Source of the DNA: Pratylenchus scribneri
Lineage: Eukaryota; Nematoda; Chromadorea; Rhabditida; Pratylenchidae
DNA length: 64,000 nucleotides
NCBI GenBank assembly: GCA_030063045.1
Contig: JAQSEB010000064.1
Location: forward strand, 558,001 to 622,000
Direction: 5' to 3'
Shown: piece by piece, positions 1 to 12,600 of the stretch
Position numbering within the stretch: the stretch's first letter is position 1
Layout of the letters: every line of letters starts with the position of its first letter
The notes under the pieces: generated by a model
What the model was told of the DNA's origin: nothing
Databases searched by the model: none
What the model saw: only the letters and a program-made list of their open reading frames with translations
Translations under genes and position numbers: made by a program

Positions 1-534
1 TTTGAACAAACAGGAAATATTTTATATTCGGTGTTGGGTTGGATTAGTGCAGAGGTGGATGGGGGGAAATGGGGATTTCAAATTGAAATTCTCACATCAA
101 GGACGAAAATTAGATTTAGGACGATTGACTAGACTATAGTCTGTCTCTGAAATTTGTGGTTGCACTTTTTATCAACTCATTTTCAGCTTCTCAGCTTCAC
201 ATTTTTCTATTAAAATTTAAAAAGAAAATTTTTTAAAAATAACAAAATCTTCGTTATCCAAAAGCAAATTATTTTGGGTCAATTAGGAAAAAGTAAGATG
301 AACTTTATGGGTAATCCAAGAATAGGGCTAGGATTAGAATCATTCAGGATTTGTATATCATCACAAATATTCCTTCCCTATGTAATCTTTCACCCATGAG
401 GGACCCTTCATTTTTTTAAAATCTCCCGAATATTAACAATAATAACAATTACCGAAAAAATTATTTAAATTTATAGTTTTTATCTCTGTGTAAAAAATCC
501 ATCATTCATTTCATTTTAAATTTCAATTCATTTA
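1..534. other. No gene seen, AT-rich flank
   Basis: I see no coding exon here on either strand. The sequence is AT-rich and ends in the downstream flank of the minus-strand ShKT gene that stops at 535. Confidence 0.5.
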
Positions 535-2627
535 TCAATAATCGCTGGTGCCATTATCTTGTACATCATCATCTTCATTATCATCTTCATTGTCATCATC
601 ATCATTATCATTACCATCATAATCCTTATTATTATTTTTATTTTCATTGTCACTTTGCGATTCCTCAGAACTGGGAAAGTCCAAAGGGGAATCCGGGTCA
701 ATTGGCATTGGCTCCGAGCATAAATCACAAGTTTTTCGGCAAACTTTCGACATTGCCTCATAATATGGCTAAAATGAATGGAATTGGTAGAATATTCATA
801 TAAAATATTTTAGTACATTTTCTTCGGGATGATCGTCCGGTGGTCGAGAGCATGAAGTCCGTTCGGTCAATGCACAATCCGTGCTCAAATCCACACATTT
901 TGCTGAATTTAAATTAAAAATAATATTAAAATATTTCTTAAACCATTGCAAAATCCGCATGTCCTCGAACATTTCATCAAATCGCCACCAAATTCCTTGT
1001 GATGTCGGCACATTGAACGAAGGCCAATGCATCCATTGATTTTGTCCACACAAGGTCCTTTGTTACAGAATCCGCAAGTGGCCGCACAGGCAGAAGTCAT
1101 CTTCAATATTTCGATAAGGGATAGTATTTAATTTGCCAAAAAAACATCGAATTTGCCTAAAAGATTAAATGGTTCAATAGTTATCCTAGACCCACAAACC
1201 ATATATACCCAAAAGACGCTTAGCTTGGTATATATTTTGTCATGGTTTGATCAAATTTAAAGAGTATATTTAAATAGTTTATAACCATTATGTTTTTGGT
1301 ACAAAACTTAAAAATGGTTAACCCGTGACAAATTAGTCGATCCGTCTTGACGAGATTTATCAATTGGGTATAGATTTTGGAGGTCTAGGATAAATCGTTG
1401 AACGGTTTAAGCCTTTCGGCATTTTCAATACTTTTTTCTGGCAATTTTCAATATTTTTTCAGCAAATTAAATATTTCAATTTATAAAATTTTTCAAATAT
1501 TTGATTCACCATTTCCGTCATATTGTGGCACAAATTCTTGCGATTTTCACAATTTATATGGTAGGCTAAATGGCAAATAAATTAATTTAAATGAGAATTT
1601 GTATTGGACTTGGATCATCGCCACATCCGTGTGCCGACAATTCGCAACAAATTTTGCAATGATGTGCACATTTGTAGGCAACCTCCTCCAACCCATGAAG
1701 ATCACAATTCAATGGTCTTCCATCTTTATTCCTCGAATTTTTCGGGAAGACTTTTTTGCAGAAACTTTTCGGCAATTCATCTTTGCAAACCGTGGCAATT
1801 GGCAGAAAATTGCCTCTTTTATCCTAAAGAGGAATATAAATTAAATGTAAATGAATATTTTACTTGACATCTCAATGTTTCCAACACCACATTGCCCTTG
1901 GCACGCCCTCGACCCCGGCTGCCTCCATTAGCCCTATTATTATTATTATCATCGTCATCATCATCATCATTATTATTGTCATTATTGTTTCGACCTCTTC
2001 CTTTCCCGCCATTTCTATCACCTCCATCATCATCATCATCGTCATTATTCCTATTGTCATCGTCATCGTCATCATCGTTCCCAGTATTTCCTTTGTTATT
2101 ATTTTTACCTGCAAATTTATTTAAAAATTATCTAAATTTGAATGTTGTCACCTTTTGTGTTCCTCCTTGTATTCCCTCGTGTATTTCCTCCGTTATTATT
2201 ATTATTATTATCGCCATCATTATCATCATCATCATTATTATTATTATCCGTTCCATTATTGTCGCCATCATTGTCATTGTCATTGTCATTCCCATCATTT
2301 CCATTATTTGTATTATCATTATCCGTATCCGTATCATCATTATCAGCATCTTGTTGATCCCCATCATTGCCAGTTTGATCATTATTATCCTGGTGAGCAA
2401 CATATTTAATTCCATTTTTTGCCATCATCAATTCAATTTACCTGATCATCTCCATTACTATCTACTGTATCGCCATCAACATCATTATCATCTCCCCCAT
2501 TTGCATTTGCATCCGCACCATTGTCTGGTGGATCTTGGGCAGCATTCACCCAAAATGCCATCAGAAGCAAAATGCATGCCAATGCCGCCAAAGAGAATAA
2601 TCCTCCACGTTTCTGGCTTCCAAACAT
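535..2627 (-). CDS. Secreted Asn/Asp-rich protein with four ShKT domains
   Basis: Multi-exon gene read on the minus strand. The start is the ATG at 2627 (MFGSQKRGG), followed by a signal peptide or signal anchor (about residues 10-30, FSLAALACILLLMAFWV). Next come two exons (about 2389-2154 and 2112-1870) almost purely Asn, Asp and Gly, with some Arg/Gly. Exon 4 (about 1835-1600) holds a degenerate six-Cys module ending CAHHCKIC. A short exon (about 1569-1512) joins exon 1105-957 to give a six-Cys ShKT module ending CAATCGFC. That exon also carries the next module (CVDKINGC ... CSRTCGFC). The fourth starts CVDLSTDC and finishes in the last exon with CRKTCDLC. The C-terminus is an acidic Asp/Asn tail, stop at 535. 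The splice phases I checked agree. ShKT domains are common in nematode secreted proteins and can block K+ channels or decorate enzymes; this protein's role is unknown. One intron contains an inverted-repeat element at 1178-1406. Confidence 0.8.
1178..1406. mobile_element. MITE-like inverted-repeat element, family A copy 1
   Basis: The left end (TATCCTAGACCCACAAACCA) and the reverse complement of the right end (TATCCTAGACCTCCAAAA, then TATACCCAATTGATAA) match, giving imperfect terminal inverted repeats of about 30-45 nt. The element sits in an intron of the ShKT gene. Related copies lie at about 22028-22290 and 53640-53890. No coding capacity is seen, so a non-autonomous element is inferred. 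Confidence 0.7.
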
Positions 2628-3025
2628 AATCAATATGGACAGGGCAAAAAAGAAAGGTGAAAAATGTTTGGAAAATTTAATTATAAAATTTTAATCCTAA
2701 AATTCGATTGACACTTCAACAAAGAGAATACAGCTATTCAAACAAAGAAATTCCCAATTTACGAGAGAATTCAGCAGTTTACGTAAATGAATGATCCTAT
2801 GAACGACAATTCTAGTGGAAAAAGTTTAAACAGGGATGAGACCCAATCCTCATTTAAAATGTGAATATTATGAAATATCTATTGTTTCTATTTTTGCTCA
2901 AAGTTTCGATTGGAATTAGAATGATAATTTATAGAATTAATTACATTAAAAATATATTAAATTATTTAAAAATATTTATTCAAATAAATAATGGAAATGA
3001 AATTACTAAATAATATTAAATATGA

Positions 3026-4696
3026 TTATGAGCATTTTCGAATGAATTGTGCCAAAAGGAAAATCGAAGAAATGAATCCATGATAGACGCCATAAACGAT
3101 GAACTATTTTGGATAAAATTAAATATTATTTATAATGGAATATCGTATTTGAGCCAACCTGATGCCGAATACTCAAATGGAATGGGCCATAGGAATCGAC
3201 GAATAAAAAAGTGATCAAAGATTCGAGGATCAATGCAATGAACATATTTAGGCCAAAAATGAATGCACTCATTGAAATGTCAATTCGAATGGCAATGTTG
3301 AATCTAATTTGGGACATAAATAATTATTTTTAAATTAATTAACTGGGCAAGAGTGATGCTGATTTGGTAGAGGATTTGGCAAATTGCATAGCCCAAATAG
3401 AGAAAATATAAATTCTCGCATTTTGCCATCAAAATCAAACAAATACATTCAGATAATGCAGTGCCGGCCATTGCCAATTCGCCCCATTCCGTCCAATTCA
3501 TTTTCAACCTTCCCATTCCCATCAATGTTAAAGCAGCTTAAATTCATTTTAATTTTATTTATATTTATTTAATTTTAATTTCATTTTAAATTATTTAATT
3601 TAATTTTAATTTCAATTTGACTTGAATTGTACCAAGCAATGGGATGAATGCCTCCACAAATCCATTGTAAATCCTTGAATTTGCCATTCCAATTTGCGTT
3701 TCTCCCCAAAGTAATTGAATATAATTTCCAATCTTTTAATTATAAATTTATTTTCATATACCCCTTTTTTTATTACTTGAAAATTCCCGCATGTGGCCAT
3801 TGCCCACCAAATTGACCATCTCAAAATTTGTCCATCCGAAAATGTTTCCTTCGTATTCGCCCAATATCCTTTCATTTTTATGGCCGCAAATTCAAAATAA
3901 TTTTGTGGAATTATTTGGCCATTTTTTTCGTTCATAAATTTAATTTAATTAATTTTAATTTAATTTTTTCCTCAACTTTTCATTGTCCACAACCAATTCT
4001 CTCCAATTGACCCAAGGCAATGTCAATGATGTGAGGAACATTAATAAAAGTGAGCCAAGGGAAATTTGATTCAATGTCATATAATCGCCCAGTTCAAATA
4101 TTAAAATTAATTGGGCCAATAAATATGCAAAACATTTGCCAAATTGCAAAATTGCTCGACTCCAAGTGGAAACACTAAAATAAATTGGGAATTAATTAAA
4201 AATGGAAATGCACAAAACAGTGAATATTTTTGTTTGTCCATTTTCACATAGGCATAGGCAAAATAGGCCACATCAGTTGCCGTCGCCAGTCCATAAAGAA
4301 TTTGGCCAATTTTTTGCCATAAAACTGATTGACTGAAAAAGGGGAAAATGGATAAAAATATATAAAAAAAATATATTTACCCAAAAATAAGCAAAATCCA
4401 AACAGAAATGAGGGCCAAACTTTGTATCAACAAAATTGGCTTATAAAGGAGCAAATCAGTGAGAAGCATTGTTGGAATGGAAAGCACCAAATAGCTATAT
4501 GTCCAATAGGGATAGACCCAAAAATAAATAAATAATAAAATATAGTTTTAATAATATATTTTACCTCTGAATTGAGTACATCCCCGGAAATGTTCAAATG
4601 AATATTTTGATATTGGTATAAATATGGTTCAATTGGTTTGAATTCTTTGAGGAGGCCATAAAGACAAAGCAGAAATCCAATTATTTTCCAATGCAT
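3026..4696 (-). CDS. SLC19-family folate/thiamine transporter
   Basis: Polytopic membrane protein of the reduced folate carrier/thiamine transporter family, which moves folates or thiamine across the plasma membrane. The ATG at 4696 opens with MHWKIIGFLLCLYGLLKEFK and then PIEPYLYQYQ, the family's first helix followed by the (R/K)P-x-EP(F/Y)L signature. The second exon reads VYPYWTYSYL, then LLTDLLLYKP, matching the conserved WTYSYL and LLTD-x-x-x-YKP motifs. Later exons give QILYGLATATDVAYFAYAY, NYIQLLWGE, IYNGFVEAF, and RIDISMSAFIFGLN. The last exon ends FIVYGVYHGF with stop at 3026. About seven exons, all introns short. Substrate (folate or thiamine) cannot be decided from sequence alone. 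C. elegans folt genes are the nearest named relatives I know. It lies upstream of, and on the same strand as, the ShKT gene, about 400 nt away. Confidence 0.9.
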
Positions 4697-5175
4697 GTTT
4701 GATTAAAATGAATGAAATTTTAATTGATTTTCCTTTTTTATGCACATAAATTGCCCATTAAAGCCACTACCAACAATTTTCTTCCGCTTTTTCAGATCAT
4801 TTTTGTGATAAGCGATAATACTGGAGAAATGTGAAAATACAAAGAACGAATTTATTGAATAAAATAATTGTTTGGAATACCAATTTAATTAGCCTTTATA
4901 AATTTTGTATAAATTAACACAAAAATTCAAATAATATTTGACCAAAATATATTCTCCCCCTTTTGAAATTCATTGTCATGGCCAACAGCGGCAACAAATT
5001 GGATCAATTCACTCCCCAAATGCTTACTTCTCCTCCTTTGTCATTCCATCAACCTCATTGTCAATTTATAAAAGCTAAAACTCTCCAACAGAAAACAATT
5101 GTTTCATCTCTGCTTTCAAAAATACTTCGATCATTACTAATTTAACTTCAATTTGAATTATATTTGCCAAAAAAA

Positions 5176-5999
5176 ATGTTTGATTCTTCAAGACTTCTGA
5201 TTCTTTCCCCTCAAAGGGATAAAAAGGAATGGAAATTTTTTGGCACACCAATTCAGGTGAAAAATGGCAGAAAAATGAGGGAATATTTTCAAATTTATTA
5301 GATCATTTATTATGGCGCATGTATTGGATGCACATTTGTGAACATTTTTCTTATTTTGATCATTCTTTTGGGCTATTTCTATCCAAATCCATTTCGACGG
5401 AGTCCATTTTATAAGCAAATATTCCAAGTAAATATAAAATAATATAATTTAAATTTAATAAATAATAATCAGAAAATGGATCGTTTCACCATTCAATTTT
5501 GGTATAATATTGCTTTGCTTTCTTTGGCCATTTTCTTCCTCTGTCATATCATCACTTTGGGTTTATCTCTTTTTAGTATTCAAGTATTTATCTAAATTCA
5601 TAAATTCAATTTTAAGTTTATTTTTTAAAGACTCGTCGTCCTTGGCTTTTCATTTTTCAATTAATTTGTTGCCTCATTTTGGTTCTTCTTTTCCTCTTTA
5701 TTTTTGCAATTTGTGCCACAATCAGGCACAATTAATATTCCCCAAAATTATGCCTATTTTTGTAATTAAGCATTGTCAGCGATGATTCAATGTGGCTCTT
5801 CACCATTTTGGCATTCATTTTCCTCATTGCTTATGGGCATGATTTTATTTTCATAAATATTTTATTGTTTTTTAGCATTTTTTTGGCCATTGCTGTTCTC
5901 AGTTTCCAACAACTTCTTTATGAATATGAGGATTTGAAGAGGATGATGGCCAGTTCAAGATCCGTACATTTCAAAGAGGAAAGAAAGAGGAGAAAATGA
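5176..5999 (+). CDS. Small multi-pass membrane protein
   Basis: Five exons joined by phase: 5176-5256, 5302-5427, 5473-5583, 5631-5725 and 5780-5999, about 210 residues. The start ATG (MFDSSRLLILSP) is followed by four or five hydrophobic segments. They include GACIGCTFVNIFLILIILLG, NIALLSLAIFFLCHIITLG, FQLICCLILVLLFLFIFAIC and a long hydrophobic stretch near the C-terminus. The cytosolic end is basic (EERKRRK). I do not recognise the family; the layout resembles nematode tetraspan proteins of the MARVEL/LAPTM type, but no diagnostic motif supports that. The last intron (5726-5779) uses a GC donor, because no GT donor keeps the frame open. The gene is divergent from the SLC19 gene. Confidence 0.7.
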
Positions 6000-6254
6000 T
6001 TTTATTTTCAACAAAAAATATTTTACCTATGAGCTTTACACAATAAAATTTAAATAAAATTTCATTTCTCATTTATAACCCGAAGGAATTGAAAATTTAT
6101 GTTCTTTTCATTTTCAACAAGGGAAATACCATATTTTTTTAGTCTTCTGAATCTGAAGGTTGAGAAATTAAGCGAAAAAACATATTCCCCTTTTTCTAAT
6201 TTATAGCTGTATGATGAAGGGAATAATTGTATTTTTCTTATTTTTTTAATTTTT

Positions 6255-7540
6255 TAAAAATTGTGTTTTATATTGTTTAAAAACATTTGTGTTTCATTTA
6301 GCTTAAAACATTTGTGTTTCATTTAGTTTAAAACATTTTGTGTTTCACTTAGCTTAAAAACATTTGTGTTTATTAATCTTAAAAACATTTGTGTTTCACT
6401 TAGATTAAAAACATTTGTGTTTATTAATCTTAAAAACATTTGTGTTTCATTAATCTTAAAAACATTTGTGTTTCACTTAGCTTAAAAACATTTGTGTTTC
6501 ACTTAGCTTAAAAACATTTGTGTTTATTAATCTTAAAAACATTTGTTAAAAACATTTGTGTTTCACTTAGCTTAAAAACATTTGTGTTTATTAATCTTAA
6601 AAACATTTGTTAAAAACATTTGTGTTTCACTTAGCTTAAAAACATTTGTGTTTCACTTAGATTAAAAACATTTGTGTTTCATTAATCTTAAAAACATTTG
6701 TGTTTCACTTAGCTTAAAAACATTTGTGTTTCACTTAGATTAAAAACATTTGTGTTTCACTTAGCTTAAAAACATTTGTATTTCACTTAGCTTAAAAACA
6801 TTTGTGTTTCACTTAGCTTAAAAACATTTGTGTTTCACTTAGCTTAAAAACATTTGTGTTTCACTTAGCTTAAAAACATTTGTGTTTCACTTAGATTAAA
6901 AACATTTGTGTTTCACTTAGATTAAAAACATTTGTGTTTCACTTAGCTTAAAAACATTTGTGTTTCACTTAGATTAAAAACATTTGTGTTTCACTTAGCT
7001 TAAAAACATTTGTGTTTCACTTAGCTTAAAAACATTTGTGTTTCACTTAGATTAAAAACATTTGTGTTTCACTTAACTTAAAAACATTTGTGTTTCACTT
7101 AGCTTAAAAACATTTGTGTTTATTAATCTTAAAAACATTTGTGTTTCATTAATCTTAAAAACATTTGTGTTTCACTTAGATTAAAAACATTTGTGTTTCA
7201 CTTAGATTAAAAACATTTGTGTTTCACTTAGATTAAAAACATTTGTGTTTCACTTAACTTAAAAACATTTGTGTTTCACTTAGCTTAAAAACATTTGTGT
7301 TTATTAATCTTAAAAACATTTGTGTTTCATTTAGCTTAAAAACATTTGTGTTTCACTTAGCTTAAAAACATTTGTGTTTCACTTAGATTAAAAACATTTG
7401 TGTTTCACTTAGATTAAAAACATTTGTGTTTCACTTAGCTTAAAAACATTTGTGTTTCACTTAGATTAAAAACATTTGTGTTTCACTTAACTTAAAAACA
7501 TTTGTATTTTTATTTACTTAAAAACATTTTTCACTAAACA
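6255..7540. repeat. 26-bp minisatellite array 1 (TTAAAAACATTTGTGTTTCACTTAGC)
   Basis: About 50 head-to-tail copies of a 25-26 bp unit whose constant core is TTAAAAACATTTGTGTTT. The variable tail is CACTTAGC, CACTTAGA, CATTAATC or ATTAATC. Tail variants alternate in blocks, which suggests higher-order duplication. The array is intergenic. The same core occurs in the arrays at 42105-42893 and 61522-62220. Confidence 0.95.
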
Positions 7541-7805
7541 AATCCGCTTATTTTAAGATTACAATAGTTTAGTCTATTCTTAATATTAAATTGAAAGGTT
7601 TAAAATTTCTGCCTATTCCAAGACAATGAAATAGTCTCTTCTTCTCATTTTAGAGAATTAAAGTAAAATTTATAATAGGCATAGGTATAAATAGGATATA
7701 GGTACCATATTTTCCTTCATCCAATCTCAAAGCTCACTCAAAGGCAAATGATTATTAATTAAAATATTTCCCTTATCATTTAATTTTTATCCCATTTCAT
7801 TCCTC

Positions 7806-8120
7806 CTATTTAATAGTGGCAATATAAAAATCCCAAAGGAAGGGCATGGAATTAGAAGGCTTTCCAATTTCTATTCCTAGGCCGTCAAATGTCATCGACC
7901 ACTTTTCGCCATTCCTTTGGCCCATTCCTCCTTTCCCAAATGCCCCATAGCTCTCACTAGAATCATTCCCTGCAATTTCCCAATCCAATTGTTTGAGAAG
8001 AAGGCAATAAATTTCCATTGCCCCCCCCCCCCCCCCCCCCTCCTTGGGCCCAGTCAATTTAACTTCAAATCCCATTTTGCCCCTCATTCCCGTTGATTTG
8101 GCCCCATCTTCCATTTCCAA
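7806..8120 (-). CDS. Possible exon of an unrecognised protein
   Basis: Open frame of about 104 codons on the minus strand ending WDFYIATIK. It has protein-like composition, for example LLLKQLDWEIAGND. It crosses a 20-nt C homopolymer at 8021-8040, read as Gly codons, so the frame through that point is unreliable if the tract length is wrong. No domain recognised. It may be a 3' exon or a chance frame. Confidence 0.25.
   Translation of the reverse strand: MEMEDGAKSTGMRGKMGFEVKLTGPKEGGGGGGAMEIYCLLLKQLDWEIAGNDSSESYGAFGKGGMGQRNGEKWSMTFDGLGIEIGKPSNSMPFLWDFYIATIK
8021..8040. repeat. Poly(C)20 tract
   Basis: Twenty consecutive C residues in an AT-rich genome. Similar tracts occur at 35110-35122 (G) and 40027-40042 (C). 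Confidence 0.95.
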
Positions 8121-9674
8121 GTCATCATTTGGTCTAAAAGTTCCTCAACAAAAGTGAAAAGAATTTATTTTATTTTTTCATTCAAAATAAGAATTGCTTT
8201 GTTTAATCCGAATAAAAAGCAAAAATTTCAAAATTATTTTTCCGATTAAAATTCAATTTTATTTTTCAATTCCTTCCATTGGATAGGAATTGGATGCTCC
8301 CATAATTGAATTCATCTATTGAGGCCAATGGAAATTTTCTTTTCCTTTTTTTGTCGCCCAAAGGTCAAAATAGCCCAAAATAGAATTTTGATTGGCACAT
8401 TTTATACAATGGGAAATTAAAAAATAGGACAAATTTTTCGGATCATTTCCTTTCAAATTATTTATAAAAAAATATTCCAAAATTTCAGGAATTTTGGAAT
8501 TTCAATTAATCCCCAAAAATAGAATAGAAGTCAAAACATAGAAGAAATAATGACCTTAAAATAGAATTTATTTGGTTATCTATATTGAAATAAATTTATT
8601 GGCATTCAACTTCATATAATCCAATTTAATTAAAAGTATTCCCTTTATATTTAGAATATTTTTTAAACATTAAAATGAATTTTTCCATGTAAATCCATTT
8701 GATGAATTTTTGATGAATTTCCTTTCACCCAAAACTACCAATGAATTGTTGGGCCATTTTGGCCCCTTTTGATGGCCATTTTCCCTCGGCAAAACTGCCA
8801 ATTTCCATCCACATTCTTTCAATTCCATCCAAAATGAAATGCTCACCCAAGACATTTTATTTATTTTGGCCTTTTAGGAAAAATATTTTTTGTTTTTTTT
8901 TTGAGGAAATTTTTTAAAAATGATTGGAAGCCCGAAAATATTTATTTTTATTCAATTCCTTGCTATTGGCCAGAAATCCAATAAAAATTGAATTTTAGTG
9001 CATCGTCGGATGAAAAGCCGCCTAAACCCTAAATCGATTTGTTTCTTTTGAGTAAATTTCTATTAATATTTGACCAAAGACAAATATTATAAATTTTACA
9101 TCAAAATATTTAAAAATAAATAATTTTAAATATTCTGTGTGGTCTAATTTCATAATTTAATTCATCTTTGAACTACATATCATTTTCACTTCATGTTTAA
9201 ATTTGGATTCATCGATTTGAATGAATCCTCCAAATTCAATGGCCCCAAACCCATCCATTTCCAGGGGGGCTATCAGCAGCAAATTCACATCCCCTCTAGG
9301 GGAACACCTGTGCTTTTCACCTTCAAATCCTCCCAATACTTTTACAACTTTTGCCCCCAGACTCCCCCCTACTTTCCCTTTTATTCCACATGCCATTTGG
9401 CCTCGTTGCTTTTTCTATTTTCTTCCTTTCTCCCCCTCCAATTTTCACCCTTTGTTCCAATTCCGACAATTCAGCCGGCTCTTTCTAGGCCACTTTGAAC
9501 AAATTCGAAGAGGCAGTCGATGATTAAGCGATTTTCCCGCATTTTTTAAAAGTTTTTTCCAATCACTAATTCCATAAATCGATCCTTTCTATTCAATATA
9601 TCTTCTAATTAATTAATAATTATTTAATTCAGTTTTGTTATAAATTCCTTAATGCAATAAAAAATCAAAAATAA

Positions 9675-12600
9675 ATGTTCATGATATTTCGGCGCGTTCG
9701 CTTCTTCTACAAAAAACTTCGCCTTGAACGTCTTCGTTATGCATTGCCATTCACCGTTTTGGTTTTCTACACCGTTTTGGGTGCATACATTTTTCGATAT
9801 TTTGAATTGGCCGAAGATGAGCATCGAAGGGCGCGTTACAGGGAAAATACGGAATATGCCTTCAAAAGGGTCAAAAATTTTGGGTAAAAAAAAATAAATT
9901 TTTATTTCAGACACTAAATCGAATGTTGGAAGTAAAATGTCAAGAAGGGTTGGGGGCCGATGATCGAACATTGCAGACTAGGCATGTCAAGGAACACCTT
10001 TTCTGGCTGATGGACTATTTGAATTTAACACAGGTCCAAAAATGAAAAATATTTTAACATAAATCCTCTATTAGAAGCCCATGGGGCATATAAATTTCAG
10101 GGCCCCTCCAAATGAATAAAAAATCAATATTTTTAAATTTTTAAATTTTAAAAATTTTCTAAATTACGTATTTATTTCCACTTGAGGCTGGGCTTTTAAT
10201 AGAAGATTTACGGTAAATATATTTTAAAATAAATTATTTAATGATTAATGGGAGAATGGATCAATCAATCATTCTTCATGTTTTTTAAAGGGATATTTAT
10301 GGAAAAAGCCTTAACCCTTTTGTCATGGGGCAAATAAACAAGAAGGAATTTTGTTTTTAATTTAGGGATTAGGGATAAAAAATAAAAATAGCAAAATTAA
10401 AATTAATTCGCAAATATTATTTTAATATTACTTTGTTTTTTAAGAGAAAAATAACATAATTAAAATGAATTAAAAATTTAGGTTATTGAAGAAAGGTCGG
10501 AAAGTTCGCCGTGGACATGGATGGGGGCAATGTTTTATGCCGGTCAACTTTACACGACAATTGGTCATTTTTGGAATTTATTACTGTATATTTTGATGAA
10601 TATTCCTTCAGGCTATGGATTGCCGGCCACTCAAACGCCTGGGGGCAGATTGGCCAGCATTGTGGTCATTTCCAAATTGTTTTGCCATTTTAAATATTTA
10701 TTTAGTATATTATGATTGGAATTCCTCTCTTTTTGCTAATTTTGGCCGAAGTTGGCAAATTGCTTTCCAGAGGATTGAGAAAATTGTACAAAAGAATGCA
10801 TAAAATGAAAAAATTGCCAGAAGCCTATAGGAGAATGAGTGAACCGATGAAAGTGGGAAAATAATTCATTTTGGAATTTAAATTTATTCACAAAATTAAG
10901 GCAATTTATTATTTGACGGCGGCCATGGCCGGCACTGCAATTGGCCCAGCGGCAACCCCTTTAATAAATGGGACACCACTTTCGAAAGCGGAACAAGCAT
11001 TGAGGGAACAATCAGCGAGAATTGAGGCAAACAGGAAGGAGGAGGAATTGAAGGTGGGAAAAATATTCTCAATTAAAATTAATTCATTTTAGGCAGCAAA
11101 AGCGGCGAACAATGGGAATGAGCGAAAATCATTCCCAATTCCTTGGGCCCTAACCATTCTAATTGTTTGGATAATGTTCAGTGCCGCATTGTTTTGTGTT
11201 TGGGAAACGGAATGGGGATATATGACTTCAATTTATTTCTTCTTCGTTTCAATCAGGTAAATCCAAAAGTATAATGAATAAATTCCTTATAAAAATGAAT
11301 TTTAAGCACAGTGGGCCTTGGCGATTTGGTCCCAACAAAACCGGATATGATGGTAAAATTAATTAAAAAAGTATTTTAATTAATTTATTTCTAACTCATA
11401 GATTATTAATTTCTTTATGATTTTAATTGGATTGGCCCTTCTATCAATGTGTGTGAATTTAATTCAGGTGAAATTTATTATTTTACAATTTATTAGAACA
11501 TTTTTTAGGAAGCATTAGAGAAATTAATTGAACGATTAATTGAGCAATATATTGATGAAATTGAGAAAATTGCTGCGGTTGTGACGAACAATGAAGTGAA
11601 TGAATTCACCGAGGAATTGGAACCATTTGAAGTTGGAATGACCGAAATGTTGACTGTACCGGTGACCACATTGGGCGGAAATGAACATAAAGTGACCACA
11701 AATATTGGAAGGACAGTGAAGGATTGGTTCGCCGAAAGGGCAAGCAATATGCTAATGAATAAGGTCAAAATTCGGAATTTGGAGAATTAATTAAATTTAA
11801 TTAGTCATTTTATTGAAAAGAATACTTACTAATTTTTGAATTAATCAACATTCTAGGTTAAAGATCTAAATAATGCTAAAATTGTTTGGGACGAAAGTGG
11901 GCCTAGGCTCTCGCCCCGGGCCCTCGCCGGAGCCCCAAGTGTCCCAAAGAGGACGGGATAGGAATAAATGGAACTCGACTTTAAATTATTAATTTGTTGT
12001 GCGGAAAAATGATGATAACAGAACATTGCAAATATGGTGGAAAAAGTGAACATTGAATGGGGGAAAATGAGCGGGTTAAATGGCAGATTGGGGCAATATT
12101 TGATTGATAAGGTGACGGGTGATTACTGATTAGGCAAAAAGTGAGGGTACAGTAGGATGAATAAGATAAACCCTTAGACATTATTGATATTAACAATTAC
12201 TAAATATAATTCACAGATATATCCGGAAGAATCGGATTCTTCCTCTGAATCAAGAGAATCAGAAGATGAAGAAGAAGAACAGGCACAGGAATTGGAGGAA
12301 GTTGTGGTGATTGACAGGGAACCGGTGATGTTGCATGGGGCAGCCAAAGTTACGGTGCATAGATCAAGTTTGGTTGGTGAATTAATTATCAATTGTTTTG
12401 GTCAAAATGAATTCATTCATAGGTACAACAATTGGAAAGGAGAAGTGGGGATGGCACCCAATTGGTGCCACAAATTTCAATCCATGAAGGCACACCGGAT
12501 ATTATACAACAAGCAAAAATGGAAAAAGAAATGAAAAGAATTGAATATCCAAGAAAAGTGGCAATTCAAGAAAAGGCAATGTCCTCAATTGGTTAGAAAA

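Larger units (their letters stand above)
7541..9674. other. Gene-poor stretch with open frames but no confident gene
   Basis: Two kilobases between the minisatellite and the K+ channel. Reading frames at 7806-8120 (-), 8670-8855 (-) and 9193-9498 (+) or its complement stay open and are somewhat GC-richer than the surroundings. None shows a domain I recognise, and they do not link through consistent splice phases. One or more could be exons of an unrecognised gene. Confidence 0.4.

Noticed and set aside
1892..2629. Plus-strand 245-codon frame rich in Ser, Leu and Ile
   Set aside because: It is the antisense of the Asn/Asp-rich exons of the ShKT gene, which have matching splice sites and phases on the minus strand.
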